A DNA stretch of 64,000 nucleotides from Sphingobium sp. (GCA_003248935.1 QFQF01000006.1:62001-126000), one strand, 5' to 3'. Positions 53,753-62,576 are shown, counted from the stretch's first letter. The notes: a model not told the origin generated them from the letters alone. A program made the numbers and translations.

Positions 53753-54766
53753 ATGACCGCAACGATGCATCGCCTGGGCCGGGATACGGCACCCTCCCTC
53801 GAACCCATGATTGCGCTGGTCGCGGACGACATGAACAGCGTCAACAGCGTCATCCTGGACAGGATGCAGTCGCGCATCCCGCTGATCCCCGAACTGGCCG
53901 GTCACCTGATCGCCGGCGGGGGCAAGCGGATGCGGCCGATGCTGACGCTGGCGAGCGCACGGCTGCTCGATTATTCGGGGACGCGCCACCACCGGCTGGC
54001 CGCCGCCGTCGAGTTCATCCACACCGCCACGCTGCTGCACGACGATGTCGTCGATGGGTCGGGCCTGCGCCGTGGCCGCAAGACCGCCAACATCATCTGG
54101 GGCAACAGCGCCAGCGTGCTGGTGGGCGATTTCCTGTTCAGCCGTTCGTTCGAACTGATGGTCGAGGACGGGTCGCTCAAGGTGCTCAAGATCCTCTCCA
54201 ACGCGTCGGCCGTGATCGCGGAGGGCGAGGTGAACCAGCTGACCGCCCAGCGCCGGATCGACACGGACGAGGAGCAGTATCTGGAGATCATCGGCGCGAA
54301 GACCGCCGCCCTGTTCGCCGCCGCGTGCCGCATCGCCGCCGTGGTCGCCGAGCGGGACGAGAAGCAGGAACTGGCGCTCGACGCCTATGGCCGTAACCTC
54401 GGCATCGCGTTCCAGCTCGTCGACGACGCCATCGACTATGAGTCGGACGGCGCCGTGATGGGTAAGGACGCGGGCGACGACTTCCGCGACGGCAAGGTGA
54501 CGTTGCCCGTCATCCTCGCCTACGCACGCGGCAGCGAGGAGGATCGTGCCTTCTGGAAGGCGGCAATGACCGGGCACCGCACGTCCGACGAGGATCTGGC
54601 GCACGCGACGGGCCTGCTGCGCTCGACCGGTGCGATCGCCGATACGCTGGCGCGCGCGCGTCACTACGGACAGCGGGCGATCGACGCGCTCGGCATGTTC
54701 GGCGCGGGTCAGGCGAAGGCGGCGCTGGTCGAGGCGGTCGAGTTCGCGATCGCGCGGGCCTACTGA
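53753..54766 (+). CDS. ispB: Long-chain polyprenyl diphosphate synthase (octa- or decaprenyl)
   Basis: A 337-residue trans-prenyltransferase that makes the ubiquinone side chain. The first aspartate-rich motif is in LLHDDVVDGS near residue 97 and the second in FQLVDDAIDYE near 224. The fifth residue before the first DD is Ala (TATLLHDD), small, which in this family allows long products. Sphingomonads use ubiquinone-10, so decaprenyl diphosphate is more likely than octaprenyl; the symbol is generic. GKTA..LFAAACR and the rest are normal. Confidence 0.9.
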   Translation: MTATMHRLGRDTAPSLEPMIALVADDMNSVNSVILDRMQSRIPLIPELAGHLIAGGGKRMRPMLTLASARLLDYSGTRHHRLAAAVEFIHTATLLHDDVVDGSGLRRGRKTANIIWGNSASVLVGDFLFSRSFELMVEDGSLKVLKILSNASAVIAEGEVNQLTAQRRIDTDEEQYLEIIGAKTAALFAAACRIAAVVAERDEKQELALDAYGRNLGIAFQLVDDAIDYESDGAVMGKDAGDDFRDGKVTLPVILAYARGSEEDRAFWKAAMTGHRTSDEDLAHATGLLRSTGAIADTLARARHYGQRAIDALGMFGAGQAKAALVEAVEFAIARAY

Positions 54767-54791
54767 CCCCCACCTCCGGAAAGGGCGTCGC

Positions 54792-54926
54792 CTACAGCAC
54801 GTCCCCGAACATCAGCCACACCATGGCGATCCACGCGACAAGGCCGATCAGGCCGATGATGACGCCCAGCCGCTCGCGCAGGCGATCGATCAGGGTGATG
54901 GCGGCGGCATCCTCTTCGTCAGGCAT
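54792..54926 (-). CDS. Small single-helix membrane protein
   Basis: A 44-residue frame from ATG 54926 with an acidic N-terminus (PDEEDAAAITLIDRLRERLG) and a C-terminal membrane helix (about 20-40, VIIGLIGLVAWIAMVWLMFG). It lies 25 nt from the convergent polyprenyl synthase end. No family is recognised and no clear ribosome site exists, so it may be spurious, but the amphipathic-then-hydrophobic layout is non-random. Confidence 0.45.
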   Translation of the reverse strand: MPDEEDAAAITLIDRLRERLGVIIGLIGLVAWIAMVWLMFGDVL

Positions 54927-55089
54927 GGGCGACTGATACCCAAGTGGCGGCAGGGGATAAAGAGCTGTGGTCCCCTGCATGGCCTTCCTTCGCCTTTACG
55001 CGGCGGGGTCGAGTGAGTGGCTTCCCGTTCCATCCATCATCCGGCAACCGGCCCTTCATTTCTCGGCGCAACTGCTCTAGCGGCGGAGC

Positions 55090-55875
55090 ATGGTCCTTTC
55101 GCCCGAAATGCTGCTGTTCCTGGTGGGCGCCGCCGTCATGGCGTCCTGCGTCGACGCGATGGCGGGCGGGGGCGGGCTGATATCTCTGCCCGCGCTGCTG
55201 GCGGTGGGCATTCCTCCGGTTCCGGCCGTGGCGACCAACAAGCTGCAGTCGGCGATCGGCACGGCGGGCGCCTGCATCGCCTATGCCCGGGCGGGGCACA
55301 TGGACCTGCGCAGCTACAGGTGGCCGGTGATCGCCGCCTTCGCGGGGTCGGTCGGCGGGGCGTTGCTGCTCCAGCGGGTGAGCACGGCGATCCTTGCCGG
55401 ACTGATCCCCGCGCTGCTGATCGCGATGGCGGGATATTTCACCTTCTCCCCCCGTCCGTCGGAGATCGACCGACGCGGCCGGGTCGGCATCGCCGGGCTG
55501 AGCCTCGCGATCGGCGTCGTCGGCTTCTATGACGGTTTCTTCGGCCCCGGCGCCGGGGCGTTCTATACCACCATATTCCTCGCGCTCGGCGGGCTGAGCC
55601 TGCTGCGCGCGACGGCGCAGACGAAGGCGGCGAACTTCGCCAGCAATATCGCGGGACTGCTGACGATGATCCATGGCGGCCATGTGCTGTGGGTGGCGGG
55701 GCTCGCGATGGCGTGCGGCAGCATCGTCGGCGGCCAGATCGGGTCACGCCTCGCCATGCGCTTCGGCAGCCGGCTGATCCGCCCGCTGCTGATCGTCATG
55801 TCGCTGGCGCTGACGGCGAAGATGCTGATCGACCCCGCAAACCCGATCCACGCCTATCTGTTCGGCGCGCCGTGA
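55090..55875 (+). CDS. TSUP (TauE/SafE) family permease
   Basis: A 261-residue inner-membrane protein with 7-8 hydrophobic helices and the family repeats AGGGGLISLPALLAVGIPPVPAVATNK near residue 25 and GFFGPGAGAFYTTI near 155. Members export sulfite, sulfoacetate or organosulfonates; the substrate here is unknown. Its stop overlaps the GTG start of hrpB by 4 nt (GTGA), so the two are co-transcribed despite unrelated roles. There is a GGAG before the ATG at short spacing. Confidence 0.92.
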   Translation: MVLSPEMLLFLVGAAVMASCVDAMAGGGGLISLPALLAVGIPPVPAVATNKLQSAIGTAGACIAYARAGHMDLRSYRWPVIAAFAGSVGGALLLQRVSTAILAGLIPALLIAMAGYFTFSPRPSEIDRRGRVGIAGLSLAIGVVGFYDGFFGPGAGAFYTTIFLALGGLSLLRATAQTKAANFASNIAGLLTMIHGGHVLWVAGLAMACGSIVGGQIGSRLAMRFGSRLIRPLLIVMSLALTAKMLIDPANPIHAYLFGAP

Positions 55876-58328
55876 CGCTGCCCATTCACGCCGTCCTGCC
55901 GGACCTGCTCGCAGCGTTGCGGACGGGGAGCAGTGCCGTGCTGGTGGCGCCGCCGGGCGCGGGCAAGACGACGGCGGTCGCCCCGGCATTGCTGGCCGAG
56001 CCATGGTGCGAGGGCGAGATCCTGCTGCTCTCTCCCCGCCGCCTCGCGGCGCGGGCGGCGGCGGAACGGATCGCCGAAATGCTGGGCGAGCAGCCGGGCG
56101 GCACGGTCGGCTATGCGACCCGCATGGACAGCAAGCGATCGGCGCGCACCCGTATCCTGGTCCTGACCGAGGGGATATTCCGCAACCGCATCCAGGACGA
56201 TCCGGAACTGGCGGGCGTGTCCGCAGTCCTGTTCGACGAGGTGCACGAGCGCAGCCTCGACAGCGATTTCGGGCTGGCGCTGGCGCTCGACGCGCAGGGG
56301 GCGTTGCGGCCCGATCTGCGGCTGGTGGCGATGTCGGCGACGCTGGACGGCGGCCGCTTTGCCGCGCTGATGGACGGCGCGCCGGTGATCGAGAGCGAGG
56401 GGCGCATCTTCCCGCTGGAGTTGCGCCATATCGGCCGGGCGGGCGAGAGGCGGATCGAGGATGAGATGACCGCCGCGATCCGTCGTGCGCTCGCCGATGA
56501 GGCGGAGGGCGATATCCTCGCCTTCCTGCCCGGCGTGGCGGAGATCGAGCGGACGGCCGAACGGCTGGACGGTCTGGGACAGGGCGTCGCGGTCCAGCGC
56601 CTGCACGGCTCGCTGGAGCCGGGCGAACAGCGCGCGGCCATCCGTCGGGCGCCGCCGGGCATCCGCAAGGTGATCCTGTCGACCAGCATCGCGGAGACCA
56701 GCCTGACCATCGACGGCGTACGGATCGTCGTCGATTCGGGGCTGGCCCGCCGCCCGCGCTACGATCGCGCGGCGGGCGTCACCCGGCTGGTCACGGAACG
56801 GGCGAGCCAGGCGGCGGCGGCCCAGCGGGCAGGACGCGCCGCGCGGCAGGGGCCGGGCGTCGCCTATCGCCTGTGGGAGGCGGCGGCGACCGCGGGCATG
56901 CCGCCTTATGATCCGCCCGAGATACTGGAGCGCGACCTGTCCGCGCTGCTGCTCGACTGCGCGCGCTGGGGCGTGTCCGACCCCGCCGCGCTGCGCTGGC
57001 TCGATCCGCCGCCCGCCGCCGCCGTGTCGGAAGCCTGCGCACGGCTGACCCGGCTGGACGCGATCGACGGCGATGGCCGGATCACCGCCCATGGCCGGGC
57101 GCTGACCACATTGCCGCTCGAACCGCGTATCGCGCATATGCTGGTGCGGGCGCAGGAGCGGGGGCTGGGCGCGCTGGCGGCGGACGTCGCGGTGCTGCTC
57201 GGCGAGCGGGGCGTCGGGGGCGGCGACATCGACCTTGGCCTGCGGCTCCAGCGCTGGCGGCGCGAACCGGGCAGGCGGGCGGAGGCGGCGCGGGGCCTCG
57301 CGCGGCGCTGGGCGGCGATGGTGGGCGCAAAGCCCGGGAACGGCAGGGGAGGCGACCATGACGCGGGCATCTGCCTGGCGCTGGCCTTTCCCGACCGCGT
57401 GGCGAAGCGGCGATCGGCGGACGGGGCCGAGTGGATCAGTACGGGCGGGCGCGGCTTTCGGCTCGATCCGTTGAGCCCTCTCGCGCGGGAGGACTGGCTG
57501 GCGGTCGGCGAGGTGCAGGGTAGCGCCGCAGGCGCGCGCATCCTGTCCGCCGCCGCCCTGACGGAGGGCGATGTCGTCGCATTGTCCGGCGACCGGATCG
57601 AGGAGAAGCGCACGGTTCGCTTCCGGCCGGAGACGGGCGGGATCGAGGCGCTGCGCGAACGCAGGCTGGGCGCGATCCGGCTGTCGTCGGGGTCGGACGA
57701 CCGCCCGGACGGCACGGCGATCGTCGCGGCGCTTGCCGAAGGCGTGCGCGCCGGGGGGCTGGCTTTGCTGCCCTGGTCGGATGCGGCGCTCTCGCTGCGG
57801 ATGCGGGCCGGTTATGCCGGGGTGGAGGCGCTGTCGGATGCGGCGCTGCGCGGGTCGCTGGACGAATGGCTGCCCCCGTTGCTGGAGGGCCGTCGCCGCC
57901 TGTCCGACATCGACCGCTCGGCGCTGTCGGGTGTGCTGGAGGGCCTGATCGGCTGGGACGGCAAGCAGCAGCTCGACCGACTGGCGCCAGCCGATTTCGT
58001 GTCGCCCGCAGGCAGTCGCCACGCAATCGACTATGCGGCGGAGGGCGGGCCGAGGGTCGAGCTGCGGCCACAGGCGCTCTATGGCCTGTCCGCGCATCCG
58101 ACCGTGGGCTCCGCGCGCATTCCGCTGGTGCTGAGCCTGACCTCGCCGGCGGGACGGCCGATCCAGACCACGCGTGATCTCCCCGGCTTCTGGGCCGGGA
58201 ACTGGGCCGACGTCGCCAAGGAGATGCGCGGGCGATATCCCCGGCATCCGTGGCCCGACGATCCGGCGGCGGCCACCGCGACCCTGCGCACGAAAAATGC
58301 CGATGCGCGGCGGGCGGGGAAGGGCTGA
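55872..58328 (+). CDS. hrpB: ATP-dependent helicase HrpB
   Basis: An 818-residue DEAH-type RNA-helicase-like protein. It starts at GTG 55872, which overlaps the TSUP stop. Walker A APPGAGKTT is at 26-34 and the Walker B box is DEVH (122-125); SATL follows near 153 and the motif VI stretch QRAGRAAR near 320. Residues beyond about 450 belong to the HrpB C-terminal domains, with LPPLLEGRRRLSDID and FWAGNWADVAKEMRGRYPRHPWPDDP at the end. HrpB is conserved in proteobacteria; its substrate is unknown. The long antisense frames at this locus are not real. Confidence 0.95.
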   Translation: MTLPIHAVLPDLLAALRTGSSAVLVAPPGAGKTTAVAPALLAEPWCEGEILLLSPRRLAARAAAERIAEMLGEQPGGTVGYATRMDSKRSARTRILVLTEGIFRNRIQDDPELAGVSAVLFDEVHERSLDSDFGLALALDAQGALRPDLRLVAMSATLDGGRFAALMDGAPVIESEGRIFPLELRHIGRAGERRIEDEMTAAIRRALADEAEGDILAFLPGVAEIERTAERLDGLGQGVAVQRLHGSLEPGEQRAAIRRAPPGIRKVILSTSIAETSLTIDGVRIVVDSGLARRPRYDRAAGVTRLVTERASQAAAAQRAGRAARQGPGVAYRLWEAAATAGMPPYDPPEILERDLSALLLDCARWGVSDPAALRWLDPPPAAAVSEACARLTRLDAIDGDGRITAHGRALTTLPLEPRIAHMLVRAQERGLGALAADVAVLLGERGVGGGDIDLGLRLQRWRREPGRRAEAARGLARRWAAMVGAKPGNGRGGDHDAGICLALAFPDRVAKRRSADGAEWISTGGRGFRLDPLSPLAREDWLAVGEVQGSAAGARILSAAALTEGDVVALSGDRIEEKRTVRFRPETGGIEALRERRLGAIRLSSGSDDRPDGTAIVAALAEGVRAGGLALLPWSDAALSLRMRAGYAGVEALSDAALRGSLDEWLPPLLEGRRRLSDIDRSALSGVLEGLIGWDGKQQLDRLAPADFVSPAGSRHAIDYAAEGGPRVELRPQALYGLSAHPTVGSARIPLVLSLTSPAGRPIQTTRDLPGFWAGNWADVAKEMRGRYPRHPWPDDPAAATATLRTKNADARRAGKG

Positions 58329-58403
58329 TCGCTCGATCCCGGACTTGACGCGATCGGGGATTCTGATGCAACGCAGCATCAGTTCAACGCCGGAGTTCAG
58401 CCA

Positions 58404-58682
58404 GTGGAAGCGCGCATCTACCAGACCCCCAAGAACGCCATGCAGTCGGGCAAGGCCCGCACCGGCACCTGGGTTCTGGAGCCGGTGGTGACCGAAGCAC
58501 AGCGGCCCGATCCGCTGACCGGCTGGGCCGGGTCGGGTGACACCCGCCGCCAGCTGAAGCTCAACTTCCCCTCGCTCGAGGCCGCAAAGGCCTATGCCGA
58601 CCGCGAGGGCATCGCCTATTCCGTGATCGCGACGGCGCCCAAGACCCTGAAGATCCAGGCCTACGCCGACAATTTCCGCTGA
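58404..58682 (+). CDS. ETC complex I subunit, NDUFS4-like
   Basis: A 92-residue protein of the family related to mitochondrial complex I subunit NDUFS4 (18 kDa), found in alphaproteobacteria. Typical features are ARIYQTPKNAMQSGK at the start, WVLEPV, and GSGDTRRQLKLNFPSLEAAKAYADREGIAY in the middle, ending KIQAYADNFR. It starts with GTG 58404, with CGGAG 8 nt upstream. The nuo genes are not adjacent. The 75-nt gap to hrpB shows no other feature. Confidence 0.92.
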   Translation: MEARIYQTPKNAMQSGKARTGTWVLEPVVTEAQRPDPLTGWAGSGDTRRQLKLNFPSLEAAKAYADREGIAYSVIATAPKTLKIQAYADNFR

Positions 58683-58684
58683 GC

Positions 58685-58706
58685 GGGACAACGCCGTCGT
58701 TGTCCC
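58685..58706. terminator. Perfect hairpin between convergent genes
   Basis: GGGACAACG (58685-58693) and CGTTGTCCC (58698-58706) form a perfect 9-bp stem around CCGT, right after the complex I protein gene and 36 nt from the NUDIX gene end. No T-run, so Rho-assisted or bidirectional 3'-end formation is inferred. Confidence 0.5.
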
Positions 58707-58742
58707 TCCGCCGGACATGCTCGGCACGAAGTCAGTAGCGCC

Positions 58743-59270
58743 CTAGGCGATCATGCCCGCGCCGAGCAGCATCAGCAGTTTGACGTCCATCGCATAGCCT
58801 TCGCCGCGCAGGCGCTCGCAATAGGCGGGGAGGCCGTTCAGCGGGACGCGGTGGACGATGATGCCTTCGCCTTCGACCCCGCCGCCTTCGCCGATGCGGG
58901 TGAGGTCGTGGGCGCGGAAGAGCGTGAAGCTTTCCGACACCATGCCGGGCGAGCTGTAATATTCGCCCAGATCCTCCATCCGTCCGGCCGCATAGCCGGT
59001 TTCCTCCTCCAGTTCGCGGGCGGCGGCCAGCGACGGAGCTTCGCCGGCCGTCTCGTCGCCGACGAGACCGGCGGGCAGTTCAAGACAGCGCTTGCCGAGC
59101 GGCACCCGGTACTGGTCGACCAGGATGACATGGCGTCCGTCCGCCGCCTCGTCGATGGCCAGGATGACGGCGGCATGGATGCCGCGTGCGCGCCCGACAT
59201 ATTCCCATGTGCCCCGACGCTTCGTGGTGATGAAGCGTCCCTGCCACAGGATTTCCTCAGGCTCGTCCAT
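58743..59270 (-). CDS. NUDIX hydrolase (ADP-ribose pyrophosphatase-like)
   Basis: A 175-residue NUDIX protein. The box matches GX5EX7REUXEEXGU with Gly71, Glu77, Arg85, Glu86, Glu89, Glu90 and Gly92. The N-terminal region with VILVDQYRVPLGKRCLELPAGL is typical of ADP-ribose pyrophosphatases, which hydrolyse ADP-ribose or other sugar nucleotides. GGAGA is 6 nt before ATG 59270, which decides the start over a longer frame. Monocistronic. Confidence 0.9.
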   Translation of the reverse strand: MDEPEEILWQGRFITTKRRGTWEYVGRARGIHAAVILAIDEAADGRHVILVDQYRVPLGKRCLELPAGLVGDETAGEAPSLAAARELEEETGYAAGRMEDLGEYYSSPGMVSESFTLFRAHDLTRIGEGGGVEGEGIIVHRVPLNGLPAYCERLRGEGYAMDVKLLMLLGAGMIA

Positions 59271-59374
59271 GCTCGTCTCCGGACGCGCCGGATGGCGGGC
59301 GCGTCGCTCCTTGCTGATGATGGGAAGGCGGCGCGCTCGAAGCGGCACCGGGAATCGGTGATAGGCGGTCGACC

Positions 59375-60058
59375 TTAAAGCTCTATCAATCGATCCGGAA
59401 GTTCGTTGAAGTCGTCGGGCGAACGGGGGAAATGCGCGGCAAGGACGTGGCCGACCTCACGCACCGCCTGCGCCAGTCCTTCGCCCGGGCGGTCGGCGCG
59501 GATGGCGTCGACCAGATGCGCCATGATGTCGCCCCAGCTTTCCGGCGAAACCTTTGCCGTGATCGCCGCGTCGGCCAGGATTTCCGCCCGATGCTCGTCG
59601 AGCGACAGGTAGATGAGGACGCCGGTGCGGCCGCGCGTGCGTGCCTCAGCCGCGGCGCGGAACAGCAGGATGGCGCGGCGGCGCACCCGGCGGCCCTTCG
59701 TCGCCCGCGGCGTCAGCAGCATGCGCAGCGGCATGATCGCGAGCAGGTAGCGCACGAACAGGAACTTCACGATCAGCGCGCAGAATATCCAGAGGAGGAA
59801 CGCGCGGTCGGAGAGGTCATGCTCCCACCCGCCCGCGACGGAGAGGATCAGGCCGCGATAGAAATCCGGCGCCATCGCATAGACGGCCAGCGCCAGGAAC
59901 ACGGTGCCGATCGCCCAGTGCAGGCCGACGTCATGGTAGCTGTCCGACCGGCGGGTGACGATGGTGACGATCTCTCCATCGGTCTCCTTCTCCGCATCCG
60001 TGACGGCGGCAGAGACGCGGTCGTGATCGGCCGCGCTGAGCGCGTGCAGCGGTTTCAT
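59375..60058 (-). CDS. TPM-domain membrane protein (second in lemA operon)
   Basis: A 227-residue protein with an N-terminal TPM-like start (LSAADHDRVSAAVTDAEKETDGEIVTIVTRRSDSY, about 6-42), two membrane helices (about 48-66 and 90-108) and a C-terminal soluble part (about 125-227, TRGRTGVLIYLSLDEHRAEILADAAI). The layout suggests the TPM domain is interrupted by the membrane segment, unlike the standard form. GGAGG is 6 nt before ATG 60058; it overlaps the stop of the preceding TPM gene by 1 nt. Role unknown; it belongs to the lemA-TPM-TPM set. Confidence 0.85.
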   Translation of the reverse strand: MKPLHALSAADHDRVSAAVTDAEKETDGEIVTIVTRRSDSYHDVGLHWAIGTVFLALAVYAMAPDFYRGLILSVAGGWEHDLSDRAFLLWIFCALIVKFLFVRYLLAIMPLRMLLTPRATKGRRVRRRAILLFRAAAEARTRGRTGVLIYLSLDEHRAEILADAAITAKVSPESWGDIMAHLVDAIRADRPGEGLAQAVREVGHVLAAHFPRSPDDFNELPDRLIEL

Positions 60059-60867
60059 CACCATCCTCCCGACGCGCCGCCGCCGCCGAAGCCGCCGCCG
60101 CCGCCCGAAAAGCCGCCGCCATCGCCGCCGCCCCAGCCGCCGCCACCGCCGCCCCAGCCGGAACCGCCGGAACTGCCGCTGCCGCCACCCCAGCCCGGTC
60201 CCCAGATGATGACCGGCCCGGCACCACCGCGATGGCGACGGCCGCCCCGGCTGCCGAAGACCATGGGCAGGATGAAGACGAGGATGACGATGATCCAGAA
60301 CAGCACCATGATGCCGCTGGCGTCGCCGCCCTGATCGCGCGCGGCCGCCTCCGCCTTCTTCGCGTAGGCGGCGGCTTCGTCGGGCGGCAGGGTCAGTATC
60401 TGGCCGAGGGTGTCGACGCCCGCCGTGATGCCGCCGGGGAAGTCGCCCGCCTTGAAACGGGGCGTGATGACGTTGCGGATGACCTGTGACGAGACGGCGT
60501 CGGTCAGGATGCCCTCCAGCCCGTAACCGACCTCTATCCGCAGCTTCCGGTCGTTGGGCGCGACGATCAGCAGGGCGCCGTCATTCTTCTCCTTCGTGCC
60601 GATGCCCCAGGCGCGGCCGAGGCGATAGCCGAAGTCCGATATGTCGTAGCCCTGAAGATCGGGGACGGTCGCGACGACGAGTTGCCGCCCGCTCTGCTTG
60701 TCGAGCGCGGCAAGGCGCGCGTCGAGTGCCTGTTCCTGCGCCGGGTCGAGCAGGTTGGCGGCGTCGACCACCCGTCCGGTGAGCGCCGGGAATGTCTGCG
60801 CCGCCGCCAGCGGCGCCCAGACGAGCAACGCCAGCGTCAGCAGCATGCGCGCGAACAGGCGCATCAC
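60058..60867 (-). CDS. TPM-domain exported protein with Gly-rich C-terminal tail (YgcG-like)
   Basis: A 269-residue protein: signal peptide (about 1-24), TPM domain (about 30-155, VVDAANLLDPAQEQALDARLAALDKQSGRQLVVATVPDLQGY), a membrane helix (about 188-205, MVLFWIIVILVFILPMVFG) and a glycine/tryptophan/serine-rich tail (about 220-269). This layout is the classic LemA-associated YgcG/TPM protein, formerly called TPM phosphatase. TPM domains are also implicated in photosystem II repair in plants. It follows lemA after 7 nt. Confidence 0.92.
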   Translation of the reverse strand: MMRLFARMLLTLALLVWAPLAAAQTFPALTGRVVDAANLLDPAQEQALDARLAALDKQSGRQLVVATVPDLQGYDISDFGYRLGRAWGIGTKEKNDGALLIVAPNDRKLRIEVGYGLEGILTDAVSSQVIRNVITPRFKAGDFPGGITAGVDTLGQILTLPPDEAAAYAKKAEAAARDQGGDASGIMVLFWIIVILVFILPMVFGSRGGRRHRGGAGPVIIWGPGWGGGSGSSGGSGWGGGGGGWGGGDGGGFSGGGGGFGGGGASGGW

Positions 60868-60874
60868 GGGCCTC

Positions 60875-61480
60875 TCAGGCGCCGAAGTCGACCTTCGGCG
60901 CTTCCTCGGCGCCCGGGGTGGTCGCCTGATACGGAGTCATCGGCTTGGCGCCGTGGATCAGCTTCGCGCCGATCGCGTCCGGGAAGGTGCGGATGCGCGT
61001 GTTATAGGCGCGCACCGCCTCGTTATAGTCGCGGATGGCGACGGCGATGCGGTTCTCCGTCCCCTCAAGCTGCGACTGGAGGTCGAGGAAGTTCTGGTTC
61101 GACTTGAGGTCGGGATAGGCCTCCACATTGGCGAGCAGGCGGCCGAGCGACTGGCTGAGCGCGCCCTGCGCCTGCTGGAACTGCGCGACCTTTGCCGGAT
61201 CGGACAGGTCGTCCGCGCTGACCTGGATCGAGGTCGCCTTGGCGCGGGCCTCGGTCACGCGGACCAGCGTGTCCTGTTCCTGCTTCGCCGCGCCCTTCAC
61301 GGTCGCGACCAGATTGCCGATCAGGTTGGAGCGGCGCTGATACTGCGCCTGTACGTCGGCCCACTTGGCCTTGGCCTCCTCCTCGGCCGTGGGCACGCTG
61401 TTGATGCCGCAGGCGGACAGGGACAGCGCCGCGAAGGCGGCGAACAGGGCAGGGGCGAAACGGGCGATACGCTGGATCAT
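60875..61480 (-). CDS. lemA: LemA family lipoprotein-like protein
   Basis: A 201-residue protein with an N-terminal hydrophobic segment and lipobox LSAC (near residue 21-24), then the long helical LemA domain: YQRRSNLIGNLVATVKGAAKQEQDTLVRVTEARAKA near 47-82 and LLANVEAYPDLKSNQNFLDLQSQLEGTENRIAVAIRDYNEAVRAYNTRIRTFP near 118-170. LemA proteins are widespread; function is unclear, possibly envelope stress. It leads the lemA-TPM-TPM operon and diverges from mscL. Confidence 0.93.
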   Translation of the reverse strand: MIQRIARFAPALFAAFAALSLSACGINSVPTAEEEAKAKWADVQAQYQRRSNLIGNLVATVKGAAKQEQDTLVRVTEARAKATSIQVSADDLSDPAKVAQFQQAQGALSQSLGRLLANVEAYPDLKSNQNFLDLQSQLEGTENRIAVAIRDYNEAVRAYNTRIRTFPDAIGAKLIHGAKPMTPYQATTPGAEEAPKVDFGA

Positions 61481-61536
61481 GGTCTACACTCTCCCGGTGG
61501 GGAATTGCCCGCGTTGAATAGGCGCTCGATATCGTC

Positions 61537-61572
61537 CCCGCAATCTCTTCCGTGCACGGAACGGGTTGCGGG
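61537..61572. promoter_or_regulatory. Nested dyad between lemA and mscL
   Basis: CCCGCAA (61537-61543) and TTGCGGG (61566-61572) flank a perfect 14-bp palindrome TTCCGTGCACGGAA (61548-61561), with 4-nt gaps on each side. The symmetric 36-nt structure lies in the 173-nt divergent gap between lemA and mscL. It could be an operator for a dimeric regulator or an RNA hairpin in the mscL leader. I cannot name the factor. Confidence 0.55.
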
Positions 61573-61653
61573 TTAACCACAAGGCTGGACAGAAGAGGCG
61601 CGGACCTTCATGTTCGCGGGCTATCCACGCCGTTGAACAATCGGGGAAATACC

Positions 61654-62082
61654 ATGTCCATCCTGTCGGAATTCAAGACTTTCATCGCCCGTGGCAATGT
61701 GATCGACCTGGCCGTCGGCGTCATCATCGGCGGCGCGTTCGGCACGATCACCAAGTCGCTGACCGACGACATCATCATGCCGATCGTCGGTGCGATCTTC
61801 GGCGGCGTCGACTTTTCCCGCTACTTCGTCCGGCTGGGCGCGATCCCCGACGGCTTCAAGGGCAATCCGGAAAGCTATACCGACCTCAAGACCGCCGGCG
61901 TCGCCATGGTCGGCTGGGGCCAGTTCCTGACGGTGTTCGTCAACTTCATCATCCTGGCCTTCATCATCTTCATGATGATCAAGCTGATCAACCGCATCAT
62001 GCCGCCGCCCGCGGCCGAGGAAGCGGCGACTCCCGAGGACGTCCTGCTGCTCCGTGAAATCCGCGATTCCCTTAAGAAGTAA
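61654..62082 (+). CDS. mscL: Large-conductance mechanosensitive channel MscL
   Basis: MscL opens under membrane tension to release solutes on hypo-osmotic shock. The 142-residue protein has the N-terminal amphipathic helix and TM1 (FKTFIARGNVIDLAVGVIIGGAFGTITKSL), a periplasmic loop (about 45-75) and TM2 (about 78-105, GQFLTVFVNFIILAFIIFMMIKLIN), then the C-terminal bundle. GGGGAA precedes ATG 61654, which decides it over a longer frame. Monocistronic. Confidence 0.96.
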   Translation: MSILSEFKTFIARGNVIDLAVGVIIGGAFGTITKSLTDDIIMPIVGAIFGGVDFSRYFVRLGAIPDGFKGNPESYTDLKTAGVAMVGWGQFLTVFVNFIILAFIIFMMIKLINRIMPPPAAEEAATPEDVLLLREIRDSLKK

Positions 62083-62228
62083 GTGACGAATACGACGAGC
62101 CGAGCGCATGGGGGGAACCATGCGACGGCCCGCCGGTTAATGCGCCTCAAGTAGCGGACAGGCCGACAGCGCCGGCCGCTGCCCGCACAATATGTCTGCC
62201 CGGAGGGGGCGCAACAGGAGAACAAGCC

Positions 62229-62510
62229 GTGAAGATCGCCAACAAGACCCTGATTGCCATGCTCGGCCTTGCCGGCCTCGCGTCGGTTGCGGCGTGCGGT
62301 TCGAAGCCGGACACTGCGGTCGAGAACGCCTATGACAATCAGGCGGCGATCGTCGACAACCAGGCCGAGAATGTCGAGAACCTGGCTGACGCGATGTCGG
62401 GCAACGCGGCCGATGCGGCGGACAATGCGGCCGACGCCCTGAAGGACAAGGCCGACAAGCTGCGCGAGGCCGGCGACAAGGCGGGCGACGCGGCCAAGAA
62501 CGCGATGTAG
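62229..62510 (+). CDS. Small Ala/Asp/Asn-rich lipoprotein
   Basis: A 93-residue lipoprotein beginning with GTG; AGGAG (62216-62220) is 8 nt upstream. The signal ends at the lipobox VAAC (near residues 20-23). The mature part is low-complexity, rich in Ala, Asp, Asn and Lys (heptad-like repeats such as NAADAADNAADALKDKADKLREAGDKAGDAA), and is probably an extended amphipathic helix. I recognise no defined function; similar short lipoproteins occur in sphingomonads. A terminator follows 38 nt later. Confidence 0.8.
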   Translation: MKIANKTLIAMLGLAGLASVAACGSKPDTAVENAYDNQAAIVDNQAENVENLADAMSGNAADAADNAADALKDKADKLREAGDKAGDAAKNAM

Positions 62511-62548
62511 GCCATCGCCGCACAGCGGAAATGCAAGGCAAAATGCAA

Positions 62549-62576
62549 GGGGCTCGCCGGTGACGGCGGGCCCTTT
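62549..62576 (+). terminator. Rho-independent terminator before ssrA
   Basis: GGGCTCGCCG (62550-62559) pairs with CGGCGGGCCC (62564-62573), with one G-U, around a GTGA (GNRA) tetraloop, followed by TTT. It ends the lipoprotein transcript and insulates ssrA. Confidence 0.75.

Noticed and set aside
55854..58727. 957-residue minus-strand open frame antisense to hrpB
   Set aside because: Codon-bias shadow of hrpB; the plus-strand helicase motifs are clear.
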